Shown here piece by piece: positions 1 to 9,790 of a stretch of DNA of 64,000 bases. The notes beneath the pieces are model-generated. The model was given only the letters and a program-made list of their open reading frames with translations, had not been told where the DNA came from and did not search any database. The position numbers were made by a program, and so were the translations under genes. This DNA comes from Kalymmatonema hyalinum WJT4-NPBG1 (GTDB taxonomy: Bacteria > Cyanobacteriota > Cyanobacteriia > Cyanobacteriales > Nostocaceae). The DNA is taken from positions 111,979 to 175,978 of the forward strand of contig JAHHIB010000002.1 of the NCBI GenBank assembly GCA_019359075.1, given 5' to 3'. Each line of letters starts with the position of its first letter. Position 1 is the stretch's first letter.

Positions 1-456
1 TATCCCCAAACTCTTGGCATACTGCAAGTGCTGCGAAGTTAATTCCTTGAGTTTAGAGAAAGGGCAATATATGAAAACTTCATAACCTCGAAAGTATAAC
101 TCTCGGGCAACGACCAAAGCATCACCACCATTGTGACCGGGACCAACGAGAATTCCTACGCGAAATCCGCCTTGTTTCACGGGAGATGAGCGAGATGAGG
201 AAGATGCGAGAGATTCTAAACTTTGAATTTTGTTCGCGTAGCGTGCCGGAAGGGCATATTTTGAATTTTGAATTGATTTGTCCCCGTGTTCTCCAAAAAG
301 CGGGTAGATATCCTGAATGCGACGGGCAATGAGCCCTGCAACTTTTTCCATCAAAGCCGCTACAGGCATTCCCGCTGCAAAAATGCGCTCTTCAATATCG
401 CGCATTTGCTGTGCGGTGACGACCACTTGTGAAATTTGTTCTTGCCTGTCCTGCAT
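1..456 (-). CDS. nnr: NAD(P)H-hydrate epimerase / YjeF N-terminal domain protein, partial (continues off the left edge)
   Basis: Reverse-strand reading from ATG at 456: MQDRQEQISQVVVTAQQMRDIEERIFAAGMPVAALMEKVAGLIARRI...GFRVGILVGPGHNGGDALVVARELYFRGYEVFIYCPF; VGPGHNGGDALVVAR is the YjeF_N signature. Not listed in the ORF track because it is truncated by the window edge. Confidence 0.85.
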   Translation of the reverse strand, partial: MQDRQEQISQVVVTAQQMRDIEERIFAAGMPVAALMEKVAGLIARRIQDIYPLFGEHGDKSIQNSKYALPARYANKIQSLESLASSSSRSSPVKQGGFRVGILVGPGHNGGDALVVARELYFRGYEVFIYCPFSKLKELTSQHLQYAKSLGI

Positions 457-556
457 CAGTTCTAAGTCCTCAAGTCTTAAGTTCCGAGCAATGAATGCTG
501 AGTCTTTTTTTTCCTACTTTTCTTTATCCTAATCAGCACTCACCACCCAGCACTTT

Positions 557-1459
557 TTATTTGCCGTAGTAAACCCTGGCATTACCAAATCTTGAATCTC
601 GCCGCAGATAGTTGTTCCACTCTTCTGCCAGCCAACGTTTGGCAAATGGTCCAACTGCTACGTGTGGTCCTCGCGGTTCATCTCTAGGGATAACGGGTAC
701 ATCTCGTCGTCTTACATAGCGTCTGATTTCGTTCCTGTAGTAGGGTAGCTCTTCCGACTTGGTAGGAATAACGACATAGTAGTTGTTAGACCTATTCCCG
801 CCATAATTCCCTCCAGGATACCCGTTAGGATATCCTGTATCAGGATAATTGGGTATGTCTTGTCCATTGTTGCTGGCGATTCGTGTGTTACCTATACCCC
901 TAGATTGCAACTGTCTAGCTCTGTCTCGGGCACCTGATTCGCTCCTAAAAACTCCTGCCTGAATGACGTCACGTCTTCCTAACCGTTTTATGAAGGCATC
1001 TGGTACGATGTCACGTACTTCTGGCAGTTGTCGCCGCAAATTACTGCCATAAACGTACACTTGGTAGCGCCCAAAGTTTTGATTATATTGATTATATTGA
1101 TTTGACGGTGCTCGGAATTCTACACTATTTTGGGGGCTTGTGGAAAATGGCTCCGCTGTAGGCACCTGCGGTAATGGCTCTTGACCATAAGGAGTCAGTG
1201 GGACATTATTGGGAGGTGGCGGTAAGTTTTCAAGCACGCTTTGAGTCAGCAAAACCTCACCTGTTTTGATTTGGGCATACGCTTGGCTGGACTGGGAAAT
1301 AAACAGCAAACATCCTCCCAGCAGTAGAGGCAAGATGGACTGTAGTCGAAAATGGAAGATATGGAACCGTAAAGGATTTAGTGTTGATAATCGGCTGAAA
1401 CTGGTGGATGCTATAAATTGACAAGGTATTGCACCAGACATAAGCAATTCAAAATTCAA
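557..1459 (-). CDS. SPOR-domain-like secreted hypothetical protein
   Basis: 300-aa ORF, N-terminal hydrophobic segment, C-terminal repeats such as RDVIQAGVFRSESGARDRARQLQSRGIGNTRI and GPHVAVGPFAKRWLAEEWNNYLRR, reminiscent of SPOR-like units. Confidence 0.55.
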   Translation of the reverse strand: MNFELLMSGAIPCQFIASTSFSRLSTLNPLRFHIFHFRLQSILPLLLGGCLLFISQSSQAYAQIKTGEVLLTQSVLENLPPPPNNVPLTPYGQEPLPQVPTAEPFSTSPQNSVEFRAPSNQYNQYNQNFGRYQVYVYGSNLRRQLPEVRDIVPDAFIKRLGRRDVIQAGVFRSESGARDRARQLQSRGIGNTRIASNNGQDIPNYPDTGYPNGYPGGNYGGNRSNNYYVVIPTKSEELPYYRNEIRRYVRRRDVPVIPRDEPRGPHVAVGPFAKRWLAEEWNNYLRRDSRFGNARVYYGK

Positions 1460-1688
1460 AAAGAAGAAATGAGCTTCGTGTACTCAAGCATTATGGCTGT
1501 TGACTATATGCAGCTCTTTTGGCGTGACAGCGGGCGTAGCTGCAACAAGCTTAATAGAAGCATAAAGTATTACAGTGCTAAGTCAAACCTTTATAATCAA
1601 TATTTCACTCTTTAGCTTTGTACCTTATTCATAAGCCTTCGGTTCACAGTGTTAAGCTAGAACCAGTAGCCTAGCCATTTTTCCGCAG

Positions 1689-2744
1689 ATGAAGAAAGTA
1701 GTCGTTGGTCTTTCTGGTGGCGTTGACAGTTCCACCGCAGCAGCCATTTTGCACCATCAAGGTTATGAAGTTATTGGTCTGACCCTTTGGCTGATGAAAG
1801 GGAAAGGTCAGTGCTGCTCTGAAGGTATGATTGACGCGGCTTATATCTGCGAACAACTGGGCATTCCCCATCATATTGTTGATATTCGCGATGTCTTTCA
1901 GACCAGTATCGTCGATTACCTGGTAGCTGGTTACAGTACTGGGATCACTCCTTTGCCTTGCTCGCAGTGCAATAAAACTGTGAAATTTGGTCCGATGTTG
2001 CAGTATGCTCAGGAAAATCTGGAATGCGATCGCATTGCCACCGGTCATTATGCCCGCATTCAATATGATGAACCGACTGGACGTTATCAATTGCTACGAG
2101 CAGTTGACCGCAACAAAGACCAGTCCTACTTTCTCTATGACTTGTCGCAAGATTTACTAGCAGGCACCGTATTCCCTCTAGGAGAACTCCAAAAAACTGA
2201 CACTCGTCGTCTTGCCAGCGAACACGGTTTGAAAACAGCAGATAAGCCAGAGAGTCAGGACTTGTGCTTAGTAGAAAGTAACGGTTCAATGCGAGCGTTT
2301 CTTGACAAATATCTTGCGCCCAAAAAAGGCGATATCGTTGATCCCACGGGCAAGGTACTCGGGCAGCATGATGGTGTCCATCATTACACGATAGGGCAAC
2401 GTAAAGGGTTGGGGATCGCCGCTGCTGAACCGTTGTATGTTATCGAATTGGATGCGGTTAACAATAGAGTGATTGTGGGCGATCGCACTAAAGCAACTGA
2501 ACCAGAATGCACCGTAGGGCGAGTAAACTGGGTATCTATGTGCGAACCATCAACCCCGATTCGCACTGAAGTTCAAATCCGCTACCGTTCAACTCCTGTA
2601 CCAGTCACAGTCATTCCCTTGGAAAACTCCCGTGTCCGTATCGTTTTTGATGAACCTCAGTTTAGCATTACCCCCGGACAAGCTGCTGTATGGTACGACG
2701 GGGACAAAGTGTTGGGTGGCGGCATCATTGAACAATTTAGCTAG
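1689..2744 (+). CDS. mnmA: tRNA 2-thiouridine(34) synthase MnmA
   Basis: [23 protein letters not shown]-loop; [39 protein letters not shown] are MnmA signatures. Confidence 0.95.
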   Translation: MKKVVVGLSGGVDSSTAAAILHHQGYEVIGLTLWLMKGKGQCCSEGMIDAAYICEQLGIPHHIVDIRDVFQTSIVDYLVAGYSTGITPLPCSQCNKTVKFGPMLQYAQENLECDRIATGHYARIQYDEPTGRYQLLRAVDRNKDQSYFLYDLSQDLLAGTVFPLGELQKTDTRRLASEHGLKTADKPESQDLCLVESNGSMRAFLDKYLAPKKGDIVDPTGKVLGQHDGVHHYTIGQRKGLGIAAAEPLYVIELDAVNNRVIVGDRTKATEPECTVGRVNWVSMCEPSTPIRTEVQIRYRSTPVPVTVIPLENSRVRIVFDEPQFSITPGQAAVWYDGDKVLGGGIIEQFS

Positions 2745-2833
2745 ATCACGAATCAGGTATGGGCGATGAGGAGTAGGGGAGCACGGACAAAACTCCCTCA
2801 TCTGTCTCATCTTTTCCTACTTTCTCTCAAGCT

Positions 2834-2878
2834 CCGCCTTTCACCCCAACATAGCTACAAGGTGGGGGTGAAAGGCGG
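2834..2878. terminator. Strong inverted repeat downstream of mnmA (possible terminator or repeat element)
   Basis: CCGCCTTTCACCCC (2834-2847) and GGGGTGAAAGGCGG (2865-2878) are perfect 14-bp complementary arms. Confidence 0.5.
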
Positions 2879-3049
2879 GTGAAAAATAAAATCGCCCTGT
2901 ATTGAAGCCGACGCGAAGCGGAGGGACAATGCAGGGAAGAGTGAGTTTTTCACTGTCTACGTGGATCTATACAGAAAGCTTGCAGGAACCAGGAACTCAT
3001 TATACACAGTTGCCGTCTGCAGCTGTAGAAAGGAGGTAACGCGCCTTGT

Positions 3050-3245
3050 TGACATTGATGTATGAGTACAAAATCCAACCCAAGACCAAATAGCACGAGT
3101 TGAGCAATATCTCGAACTGTGTCGCCAAGTCTGGAATTACGCTTTGCGTCAGCCCAAAGATTGGATTTCGGCTCGTAAGTACCAACTCAACGTTTATTCC
3201 ATCACTTGTGAGTACATCCTAATCTGTGAGTAAGCCGAACAGCTT
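3050..3245 (+). pseudogene. IS605-family OrfB/TnpB N-terminal remnant (frameshifted)
   Basis: Two-frame reading: MYEYKIQPKTK / ..ARVEQYLELCRQVWNYALRQPKDWISARKYQLNVYSITCEYI resembles the OrfB_IS605 HTH N-terminus; interrupted by frameshift/stop. Confidence 0.6.
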
Positions 3246-3556
3246 GCGGTTACGGCTCAACTCCGTTTTAGACAGCTTGAGTTGTCTGTAGGGACAGTAG
3301 CTGGTAACTGCTTAGTGGAAGCAATCGCTTTTTTGCAGCGAGATACAATTATACTGTGAACGGCTAATAGCTAGACTTTTAATTAAGTGGCTATAACCCT
3401 TGCCTACTAATGATTTTAGCTATTTTTAAAAAGTAAAGTTCCAAGCGATTCTTAGTATAAAAACTAAGCTAGTAGTGAAAATAAATATAATAAGATCTTA
3501 ACTTTCAAGTTATTGACTCTTGACAATTTTTTAATGCCTCTTGAGACTCTTCCCGT

Positions 3557-5377
3557 ATGAATAACAATGAATATCTCGCTCTGCTATCGAAAGGAATTAA
3601 AATTTGGAATAAACAAAGACCAAGAGATAGTAATTTAATTAAGCTAGCCCAACTTAATCTTAGAGAAAAAAACCTTAGAGAAATAGATTTGACGTTAACT
3701 GATTTGAGTGGAACAGATCTGAGCGGAGCAAATCTGAGTGGAGCAGATTTCAGTGGCTCTGAGCTAACTAATACTAAACTAATTAATACTAATTTGAGTG
3801 GGGCAAATCTAACTCGTGCAAAATTCAGAAATTGTATTATTGAGAATAGCGATTTAAGTGAAGCTAAGTTAGACGGAGCACAATTTGAAAATGTTAGCTT
3901 CACTCGGACAAAGCTGGATAACGCTATATTCAGCAATGCCAATCTCCGTCAGATTCAATTTGGTACAGGTGAAAATAAAAATTCCCTTAAAGGAGCTTCA
4001 TTCACTAGCGCTACTTTCATAGACGCTAATTTGAGTGATATCGATTTAACAGGAATTAACTTAAAGAGTGCTGATCTTAACGAAGCGAATTTAAGTCTCA
4101 CCGATCTACGTGGAGTTGATCTGAGTGGAGCTAAACTGAAAAAAACCATTCTAATTTGTGCTAATCTACGTGGAGCTAACCTCAGCGATACAAGTTTAGC
4201 TTATGCAGATATGAGTGGCTCAGATATTGGGGATGCTAAATTTTTAGGAGCAGACTTAACTGGAGCTACGCTTAAGGGCATCACTTTAAGCGATTCAGAT
4301 ATTAATAATTTCCGCAATGCAAATTTGAATCAAATTATTGTAGATGATGATCCAGTAATTGCTCAACTAATAGAATCTCATTCTGCTAATAAGACTAACC
4401 AGTTTTCCTTATCCACTTACACTATACAAATTAAACAAATAAAAGGAGGTAAAAACAGTACTTATAGCCCACACCCTATTCCTCTCAGCAAATTTTACAA
4501 CGGAACAGACTTATTCGACTTTTTTCACGAATCTTTATTAAAAATGAATTCTTTATTAACGCTAAATCAAAAACCTAAACAAGATAGCAGCGAAAGAATT
4601 GTTTTGATTGTTCCCTCTGATACTCTAAAAATATCTGCCAGAAAGATAACTGGAACATTAGGGAGTGGAAAATATGGAATAATAAGAACTATCATGAATG
4701 TAAATGGTGGAGAAATAACTCATATTCAGACAGAAAATGAAGCAGGAGTTCAACCCTATTTTTTCTTAATTAAAATTCCCAAAGGTAAATCTGAAGGTAT
4801 TATTATTTTACAAAATATTGGCAATCATGGGATAAAGAGCTTATTCACAGACTTCATTTCCAAGCAATTCAAGGAAAGATATGTAGATTATCGTATTGAT
4901 GTTAAACCTTTTATTCCAGATGAAAAAATCAGAGAAGTGGTTTCTGACGGAAAAGTAAAGAAAATAATTTTTATCAAAAATGATGCCAGTATATCCACTA
5001 ATAGTACAGAAATTCTTGACCAAAACAGGAAAAGCATAAATGGGAAAATTGAACTTGTAGTATCGGCTGATGATATTCCCCTGAATCATAATTTTGTTGA
5101 AAATGTTAATGACTTCCACAGTGGTAATGGGATAGTAGATATTTTATTTGATTCGGAATCATTCGGTTTTGAGTATGACACTATTAAACTTGAGATAGAT
5201 TTGGGGGGTAAAAGCAGAACAATTGATTTGGATAAGAAGAGCTTAAGAAAATCCGATGAAGATATTACTGATAAAGTAGAAGTAGATAAATACGGAAACC
5301 CAATTTTTATTTCTATTGAAAATTTGGCATCAGAAATATGTAAAGACACTGAAGAAACCCTCAATAAAATTTATTAA
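3557..5377 (+). CDS. Pentapeptide-repeat protein with an uncharacterised C-terminal region
   Basis: Residues ~30-260 are A(D/N)LXX repeats (LTDLSGTDLSGANLSGADFSG...); residues ~290-606 have no repeat and no recognised family. Confidence 0.8.
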   Translation: MNNNEYLALLSKGIKIWNKQRPRDSNLIKLAQLNLREKNLREIDLTLTDLSGTDLSGANLSGADFSGSELTNTKLINTNLSGANLTRAKFRNCIIENSDLSEAKLDGAQFENVSFTRTKLDNAIFSNANLRQIQFGTGENKNSLKGASFTSATFIDANLSDIDLTGINLKSADLNEANLSLTDLRGVDLSGAKLKKTILICANLRGANLSDTSLAYADMSGSDIGDAKFLGADLTGATLKGITLSDSDINNFRNANLNQIIVDDDPVIAQLIESHSANKTNQFSLSTYTIQIKQIKGGKNSTYSPHPIPLSKFYNGTDLFDFFHESLLKMNSLLTLNQKPKQDSSERIVLIVPSDTLKISARKITGTLGSGKYGIIRTIMNVNGGEITHIQTENEAGVQPYFFLIKIPKGKSEGIIILQNIGNHGIKSLFTDFISKQFKERYVDYRIDVKPFIPDEKIREVVSDGKVKKIIFIKNDASISTNSTEILDQNRKSINGKIELVVSADDIPLNHNFVENVNDFHSGNGIVDILFDSESFGFEYDTIKLEIDLGGKSRTIDLDKKSLRKSDEDITDKVEVDKYGNPIFISIENLASEICKDTEETLNKIY

Positions 5378-5507
5378 AATTAACTCTGAAAAAAAAACTT
5401 ATTTTATGATACTGAATAGTCGTAGATGAGAACATAAGTTCTTAAAGATATATCGCATCTTCAAAACTGTCTTTACTTGTGTTCCCTCTTTATTTTTGAA
5501 AAATTAT

Positions 5508-8500
5508 TTACTTGTGATACTGCTGATAAACTTTGAGGATTTGTTCAATCAATTGGGAATTTTGCTCTCGCTCAATCAAATCTGAGCAGGAGTAGTGGTA
5601 TAAAATTTTGAGCCAACCCTCCCAATTCATCCCCCAAAGATGTTGAATTTGGTCAAAACCACCGCTGGCAATGAGTGTTCCATCTGTACTGAATGTGACT
5701 GCATTGACAGCTCCTTTATGTCCTTTGAGAAGCTTCTCTATCTTTTGATTTGTCGTATTCCAAAGTCGAATGCTGCTATCGGCACCGCCACTAGCAATGA
5801 CGTTCCCATTTGGACTAAATGCAATTGTATAGATAGCTCCTTCATGCCCTTGAAGAATTGAGATTTGAACACCGCTTGAAACATTCCAAAGTCGAATCGT
5901 ACTATCGGCACCGCCGCTAGCAATGATGTTCCCATCTGGACTAAATGCAATTGTGTTAATAGCTCCTTTATGCCCTTGTTTAATAGCTTCTTCATGTTTA
6001 GGAAGGATTAAGATTGGAGCGCCACTTGAAACATTCCAAAGTCGAATAGTGCTATCCAAACCACCGCTAGCAATGATGTTCCCATCTGGACTAAATGCAA
6101 TTGTGTTAATAGCTCCTTCATGTCCTTGTTTAATAGCTTCTTCATGTTTAGGAAGGATTAAGATTGGAGCGCCACTTGAAACATTCCAAAGTCGAATAGT
6201 GCTATCGGCACCACCGCTAGCAATGACGTTCCCATTTGGACTAAATGCAATTGTATTGACAAACTTGTTATGCCCTCGAAGTATTTGGGTTGAATTATCT
6301 TGTAAGCTCCACAATCGAATTGTTTTATCAAAACTGGCGCTGGCAATAATTTTGCTATTTGGGCTAAAGATTACAGCGTTAACTGAATCCTCATGTTCTT
6401 TCAGAGTTTTGGAGATTAAGTGATTCTTTAAATCCCATAGTTTAAGGGTGCAATCACTACTACTTACAATAAACCGCCCGTCTGGACTAAACGACATTGC
6501 TACAATATCTTCTTCGTGAATATAAACTGGCTCTTGTACTTGAAGAACTGCTTCCACAGATCTACAAAAGCTTTCTTCAACTAAATCCAAGAGCTTTGTT
6601 GGAGAACGCTCTAAATTTATGTATAAAGCTTGGATCGCTAATGAAAGTCCTTCCATTGGGTCGATAGAGAGTAGGCTAAGTGCTTTTCCCGCCTGTTTTC
6701 TTAGATCAGACTCGACCATAACAACGCTGATTTGTGTTTCGTTAATATCACACTTTTGGTAAAATTCTTGTGAAGCAGAATCTAGTTCTGATATTAAGCT
6801 ATTCCAATTAGCTCTTAATTTAGCTAAGAGAGTTCCCCTGATTAAATCTTCGTCCTTCCTTCCCTCTGTAACCCATAACCTTTGAGCATTTTCCAATCTA
6901 TCTCGTAAATACCTTAGTTTGCGACTTTCCAAAAGCCATTCTGCATATCGTTCCCATCCGTTGATCAATGCTTCATGGGAGAGATCGATCCACTCCTCTT
7001 GTTGATCCTCTTTTCCGGCGACGAGTAAACGAGCTTTGATGAGATCTTCCAATACGTCGCCTAACGCTTTGTGAGTTTCAGAGTCATCATTACCCATCGC
7101 CAATAACCTGCCTTTCGATTGTCGTTGGCGAGTATCTTTTTCTTGTTGTCCGGTTATCACCAGACGTAAAAAAATTCGTCTAATCCAGTCTTTCTCTGGC
7201 TCATCGCGCTCATCGCGCTCATCGCGTCGGTTGGCAGGCATTTCTTCATCGTAATCTCGATAGTGATAGACTTGCTCAGCGTGCTGGTTTAACGCACCTG
7301 TAAGCCCTCCCAGTTTTTCGTATTGTTCCAAAGTGAGGAGACGGCATGTGTGATCGCGCTTTTCCCACAGTGCTAACAAAGCAAATTGCAATAGGGGCAA
7401 ACATTCTTTTTCTTGACTAATTTCCTTAAGTATTGCTCCTAGTAGACCTGTTTCTAATTGATAACCTTGTTTTTTTGCTGGTTCTGTTATTGCTTGCTCC
7501 AAATCAGCTCCAACTAATGGTGGCATATAAACTGCCTGTTCTTGAATCAACTGTGCCAGCGATGGATCGCGTAAACTTTCTTCAATAAAATCCGCCCGCA
7601 TTGTGGTGATAACAGCTAACTTTGCTGTTTCTTCCTTCCCAAAAGCAGATGATAGAGGATATTGAGTTAACAATTCGATGAATCTGCGTCTCTCATCTTC
7701 CTCGGTACAAAGGGTGAAAATTTCTTCAAATTGGTCTATTAACAATAAAAAGCGTTCATTTTTGGGGAGATGGTCACGTATGTGACTTAAACCATGAGGA
7801 TCATTGTCAATGAAGCTATTAAGTAGTTTGCTTTTCTTGGAACCCTGAAAAAAATCTTGAAAAACCGTCTCTAATTTCGCCAATGGTCTACGCCCTGGTA
7901 TAATCGGCTCCAAGATTTTCCAACCATTGTCTTCCAATTTGGGAATTAAACCTGCACGGACTACAGAAGATTTACCACTACCAGAAGTGCCAATTAGCTT
8001 AACAAACAAACCCAACTCTAATTTTTGTTGGATGGTAGAAACTATTCGACTGCGACCAAAGAAGAATTCAACGTGTTGTTTATCAAAAGCTTCTAATCCG
8101 CGATAGGGACATTCCTCAGAAACTTCTGTAGAAAGCACAGCTTTTTTAGGTGGATACCAAACTAAGGGTATTGATCGTCCTCCACCCATGTTGATTGGTT
8201 CTTGGCCACTCTGCTTAAGTTCCCGCGATATAAAGCTAAACAAGTCGGCGACATTCACTTCCCCAGTGGCTTCATCAGCCTTATCGTGAGATAATCCTCT
8301 CAAAACAGCTTGGGTAAAAATGCCTCCTTCGACATCTTCCCGCGCTTTTTCAAATTCACGAGAGGCAGTAATTAGGCAGTAGTCCTGTTTGCTGTAGAAA
8401 TCGGGGAAACTTGACCTGATTTTTTCTAAAAAAGAACCAGAATAGCAGCAGTCTAGCAGTACCACTAAGCTACTAAGCTCAGATTTCTGTATTAAATCAT

Positions 8501-8876
8501 TGAAGTCGTCAAACGAAATTGCATTCTGTCCATCGCTGGTACAATCAAAGGTTGCCAGATAGCCCTTTTGTTTACCTGTCAGCGTTGGTGCTTCAAATCC
8601 ATGTCCGGCAAAATAAATTAGTGCTTCGTGATTTTTTGCCTTCTTCAGCAGAAACTCCCTCAGTGCTAAACCCAGTTCCTTGCCAGTGAGCTTTTTGTCT
8701 GGCGCAACACGCTTGCAATTTTCACCCTTGATTAACTTATCAGGTAACGGCTGAACATTAAAGCGACCGTGTTCACGGAGTACCTGCGCTATGTTTTCTG
8801 CATCGGTGACAGCCTTGGGCAGGTTTCTAAAATTGTTATAGTTAGCAATGCCAATCACCAACGCATATCGAGCCAT
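5508..8876 (-). CDS. Caspase-family (peptidase C14) - STAND NTPase (nSTAND1-like) - WD40 repeat protein
   Basis: MARYALVIGIANYNNFRNLPKAVTDAENIAQVL; catalytic His region YFAGHGFEAP, catalytic Cys region LLDCCYSGSF; P-loop IGTSGSGKSSVVRAGL, LLLIDQFEEIFTLC; C-terminal WD40 units HEGAINTIAFSPDGNIIASGGLDSTIRLWN. Confidence 0.93.
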   Translation of the reverse strand: MARYALVIGIANYNNFRNLPKAVTDAENIAQVLREHGRFNVQPLPDKLIKGENCKRVAPDKKLTGKELGLALREFLLKKAKNHEALIYFAGHGFEAPTLTGKQKGYLATFDCTSDGQNAISFDDFNDLIQKSELSSLVVLLDCCYSGSFLEKIRSSFPDFYSKQDYCLITASREFEKAREDVEGGIFTQAVLRGLSHDKADEATGEVNVADLFSFISRELKQSGQEPINMGGGRSIPLVWYPPKKAVLSTEVSEECPYRGLEAFDKQHVEFFFGRSRIVSTIQQKLELGLFVKLIGTSGSGKSSVVRAGLIPKLEDNGWKILEPIIPGRRPLAKLETVFQDFFQGSKKSKLLNSFIDNDPHGLSHIRDHLPKNERFLLLIDQFEEIFTLCTEEDERRRFIELLTQYPLSSAFGKEETAKLAVITTMRADFIEESLRDPSLAQLIQEQAVYMPPLVGADLEQAITEPAKKQGYQLETGLLGAILKEISQEKECLPLLQFALLALWEKRDHTCRLLTLEQYEKLGGLTGALNQHAEQVYHYRDYDEEMPANRRDERDERDEPEKDWIRRIFLRLVITGQQEKDTRQRQSKGRLLAMGNDDSETHKALGDVLEDLIKARLLVAGKEDQQEEWIDLSHEALINGWERYAEWLLESRKLRYLRDRLENAQRLWVTEGRKDEDLIRGTLLAKLRANWNSLISELDSASQEFYQKCDINETQISVVMVESDLRKQAGKALSLLSIDPMEGLSLAIQALYINLERSPTKLLDLVEESFCRSVEAVLQVQEPVYIHEEDIVAMSFSPDGRFIVSSSDCTLKLWDLKNHLISKTLKEHEDSVNAVIFSPNSKIIASASFDKTIRLWSLQDNSTQILRGHNKFVNTIAFSPNGNVIASGGADSTIRLWNVSSGAPILILPKHEEAIKQGHEGAINTIAFSPDGNIIASGGLDSTIRLWNVSSGAPILILPKHEEAIKQGHKGAINTIAFSPDGNIIASGGADSTIRLWNVSSGVQISILQGHEGAIYTIAFSPNGNVIASGGADSSIRLWNTTNQKIEKLLKGHKGAVNAVTFSTDGTLIASGGFDQIQHLWGMNWEGWLKILYHYSCSDLIEREQNSQLIEQILKVYQQYHK
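5870..6300 (-). repeat. Near-identical tandem WD40-coding repeat units (~150-bp period)
   Basis: The string ggaaggattaagattggagcgccacttgaaacattccaaagtcgaatagtgctat occurs at 6001 and again at 6151; flanking units share long identical tracts. Confidence 0.85.
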
Positions 8877-8951
8877 ACTGTCTAACCAAGCATAGGGGCA
8901 TTTTAGAGTATTATAACTAACATAGTAATCCGCAATGACTTGAGGCTACCG

Positions 8952-9299
8952 ATGTCAGAAGTACAACGCCTAGTAATTAAAGACGATGGTGAAGAGTACG
9001 AGCTTTATATTCAGTCCAAAACTGTCGCTGAGGTGCCAGACATAGACGACGAGGAAGAAGGATACCGTGGTATTGGCGATATTCTCCCCACAGTTAATAT
9101 TCAGGAATTTCACGCCAAGCTTCGTGGTTATACCAAATTGGCTCTTGGGGCATTCAAAAATTTACCTGAAGCTGAAGAAGTCACAATAAAATTTGGTATC
9201 AAACTAGGTAGCAAAGTTGGCATTCCTATTTTGGTTGAAGGTTCTAGTGAAGGCAACTTTGAGATTGAAGTTAAGTGTAAGTTTTCTGAGAAAAAGTGA
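8952..9299 (+). CDS. Trypco1-like (CU044_2847 family) small protein, divergent from the caspase-STAND gene
   Basis: MSEVQRLVIKDDGEEYELYIQSK...FKNLPEAEEVTIKFGIKLGSKVGIPILVEGSSEGNFEIEVKCKF; the pattern v.v.FGvkl....G.pi.v.gs.egn..v.v.. is typical of trypsin-co-occurring domain 1. ATG at 8952 is preferred over the TTG at 8940. Confidence 0.65.
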   Translation: MSEVQRLVIKDDGEEYELYIQSKTVAEVPDIDDEEEGYRGIGDILPTVNIQEFHAKLRGYTKLALGAFKNLPEAEEVTIKFGIKLGSKVGIPILVEGSSEGNFEIEVKCKFSEKK

Positions 9300-9430
9300 T
9301 AAAGAAATTATGCCAGGTTTGGTAGCTGACATCTTGTACTTAGAAAAAATAATGTATTTTTTACACTCAGTGATAAGCTAAAAGCCCTTATTTTAGCCAT
9401 AAAAGCCAAGAAAAGTGATGTAACTTTATT

Positions 9431-9790
9431 GTGCTGCTTTTCACTAAGCCCAGGTTTCTACGGAAAGTGCAAGATCTTTTGAAGTGGGTATGCTGGAAGC
9501 GCCAAGTCTACTTTGCCAAAGTAGACCATAGGGGGACAAGTCAAATGTGCCCTAATTGTGGAGCACATACCGGGAAGAAGGATTTGTCAGTTAGGACTCA
9601 TCATTGTCCTGAATGTGGATACACCGTAGATAGGGATGTAGCAGCTGCACTAGTCATTAGAGCGGGAGGTGTCGAGTTAATTGCCGTCGGGCAAACGGTG
9701 AGTGAAATTGCCTGCGGAGGGGATGCGTCGGGGACGATTCGCAATCTTGCTCTAGGTGGCACCCGAAGAAGCAGGAAACCGAAGGGGTGA
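9431..9790 (+). pseudogene. IS605-family TnpB/OrfB C-terminal remnant (zinc-ribbon half)
   Basis: VYFAKVDHRGTSQMCPNCGAHTGKKDLSVRTHHCPECGYTVDRDVAAALVIRAGG is the OrfB_Zn_ribbon/TnpB C-terminus; the central and N-terminal parts are missing. Confidence 0.88.

Noticed and set aside
1671-2289. Reverse ORFs opposite mnmA
   Set aside because: Antisense to a well-supported conserved gene.
3505-4149. Reverse-strand ORFs of 145 aa and 64 aa (L/S/K-rich)
   Set aside because: Antisense shadow of pentapeptide repeats; repetitive composition mirrors the forward coding repeats.
5870-6300. Possible CRISPR-like array (regularly spaced repeats)
   Set aside because: 150-bp units are in-frame WD40-coding repeats with no spacer/repeat structure; no cas genes in the window.
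5923-6423. Forward 166-aa ORF with internal repeats
   Set aside because: Antisense reading of the tandem WD40 repeats of the caspase-STAND gene; open frame is a by-product of repeat duplication.
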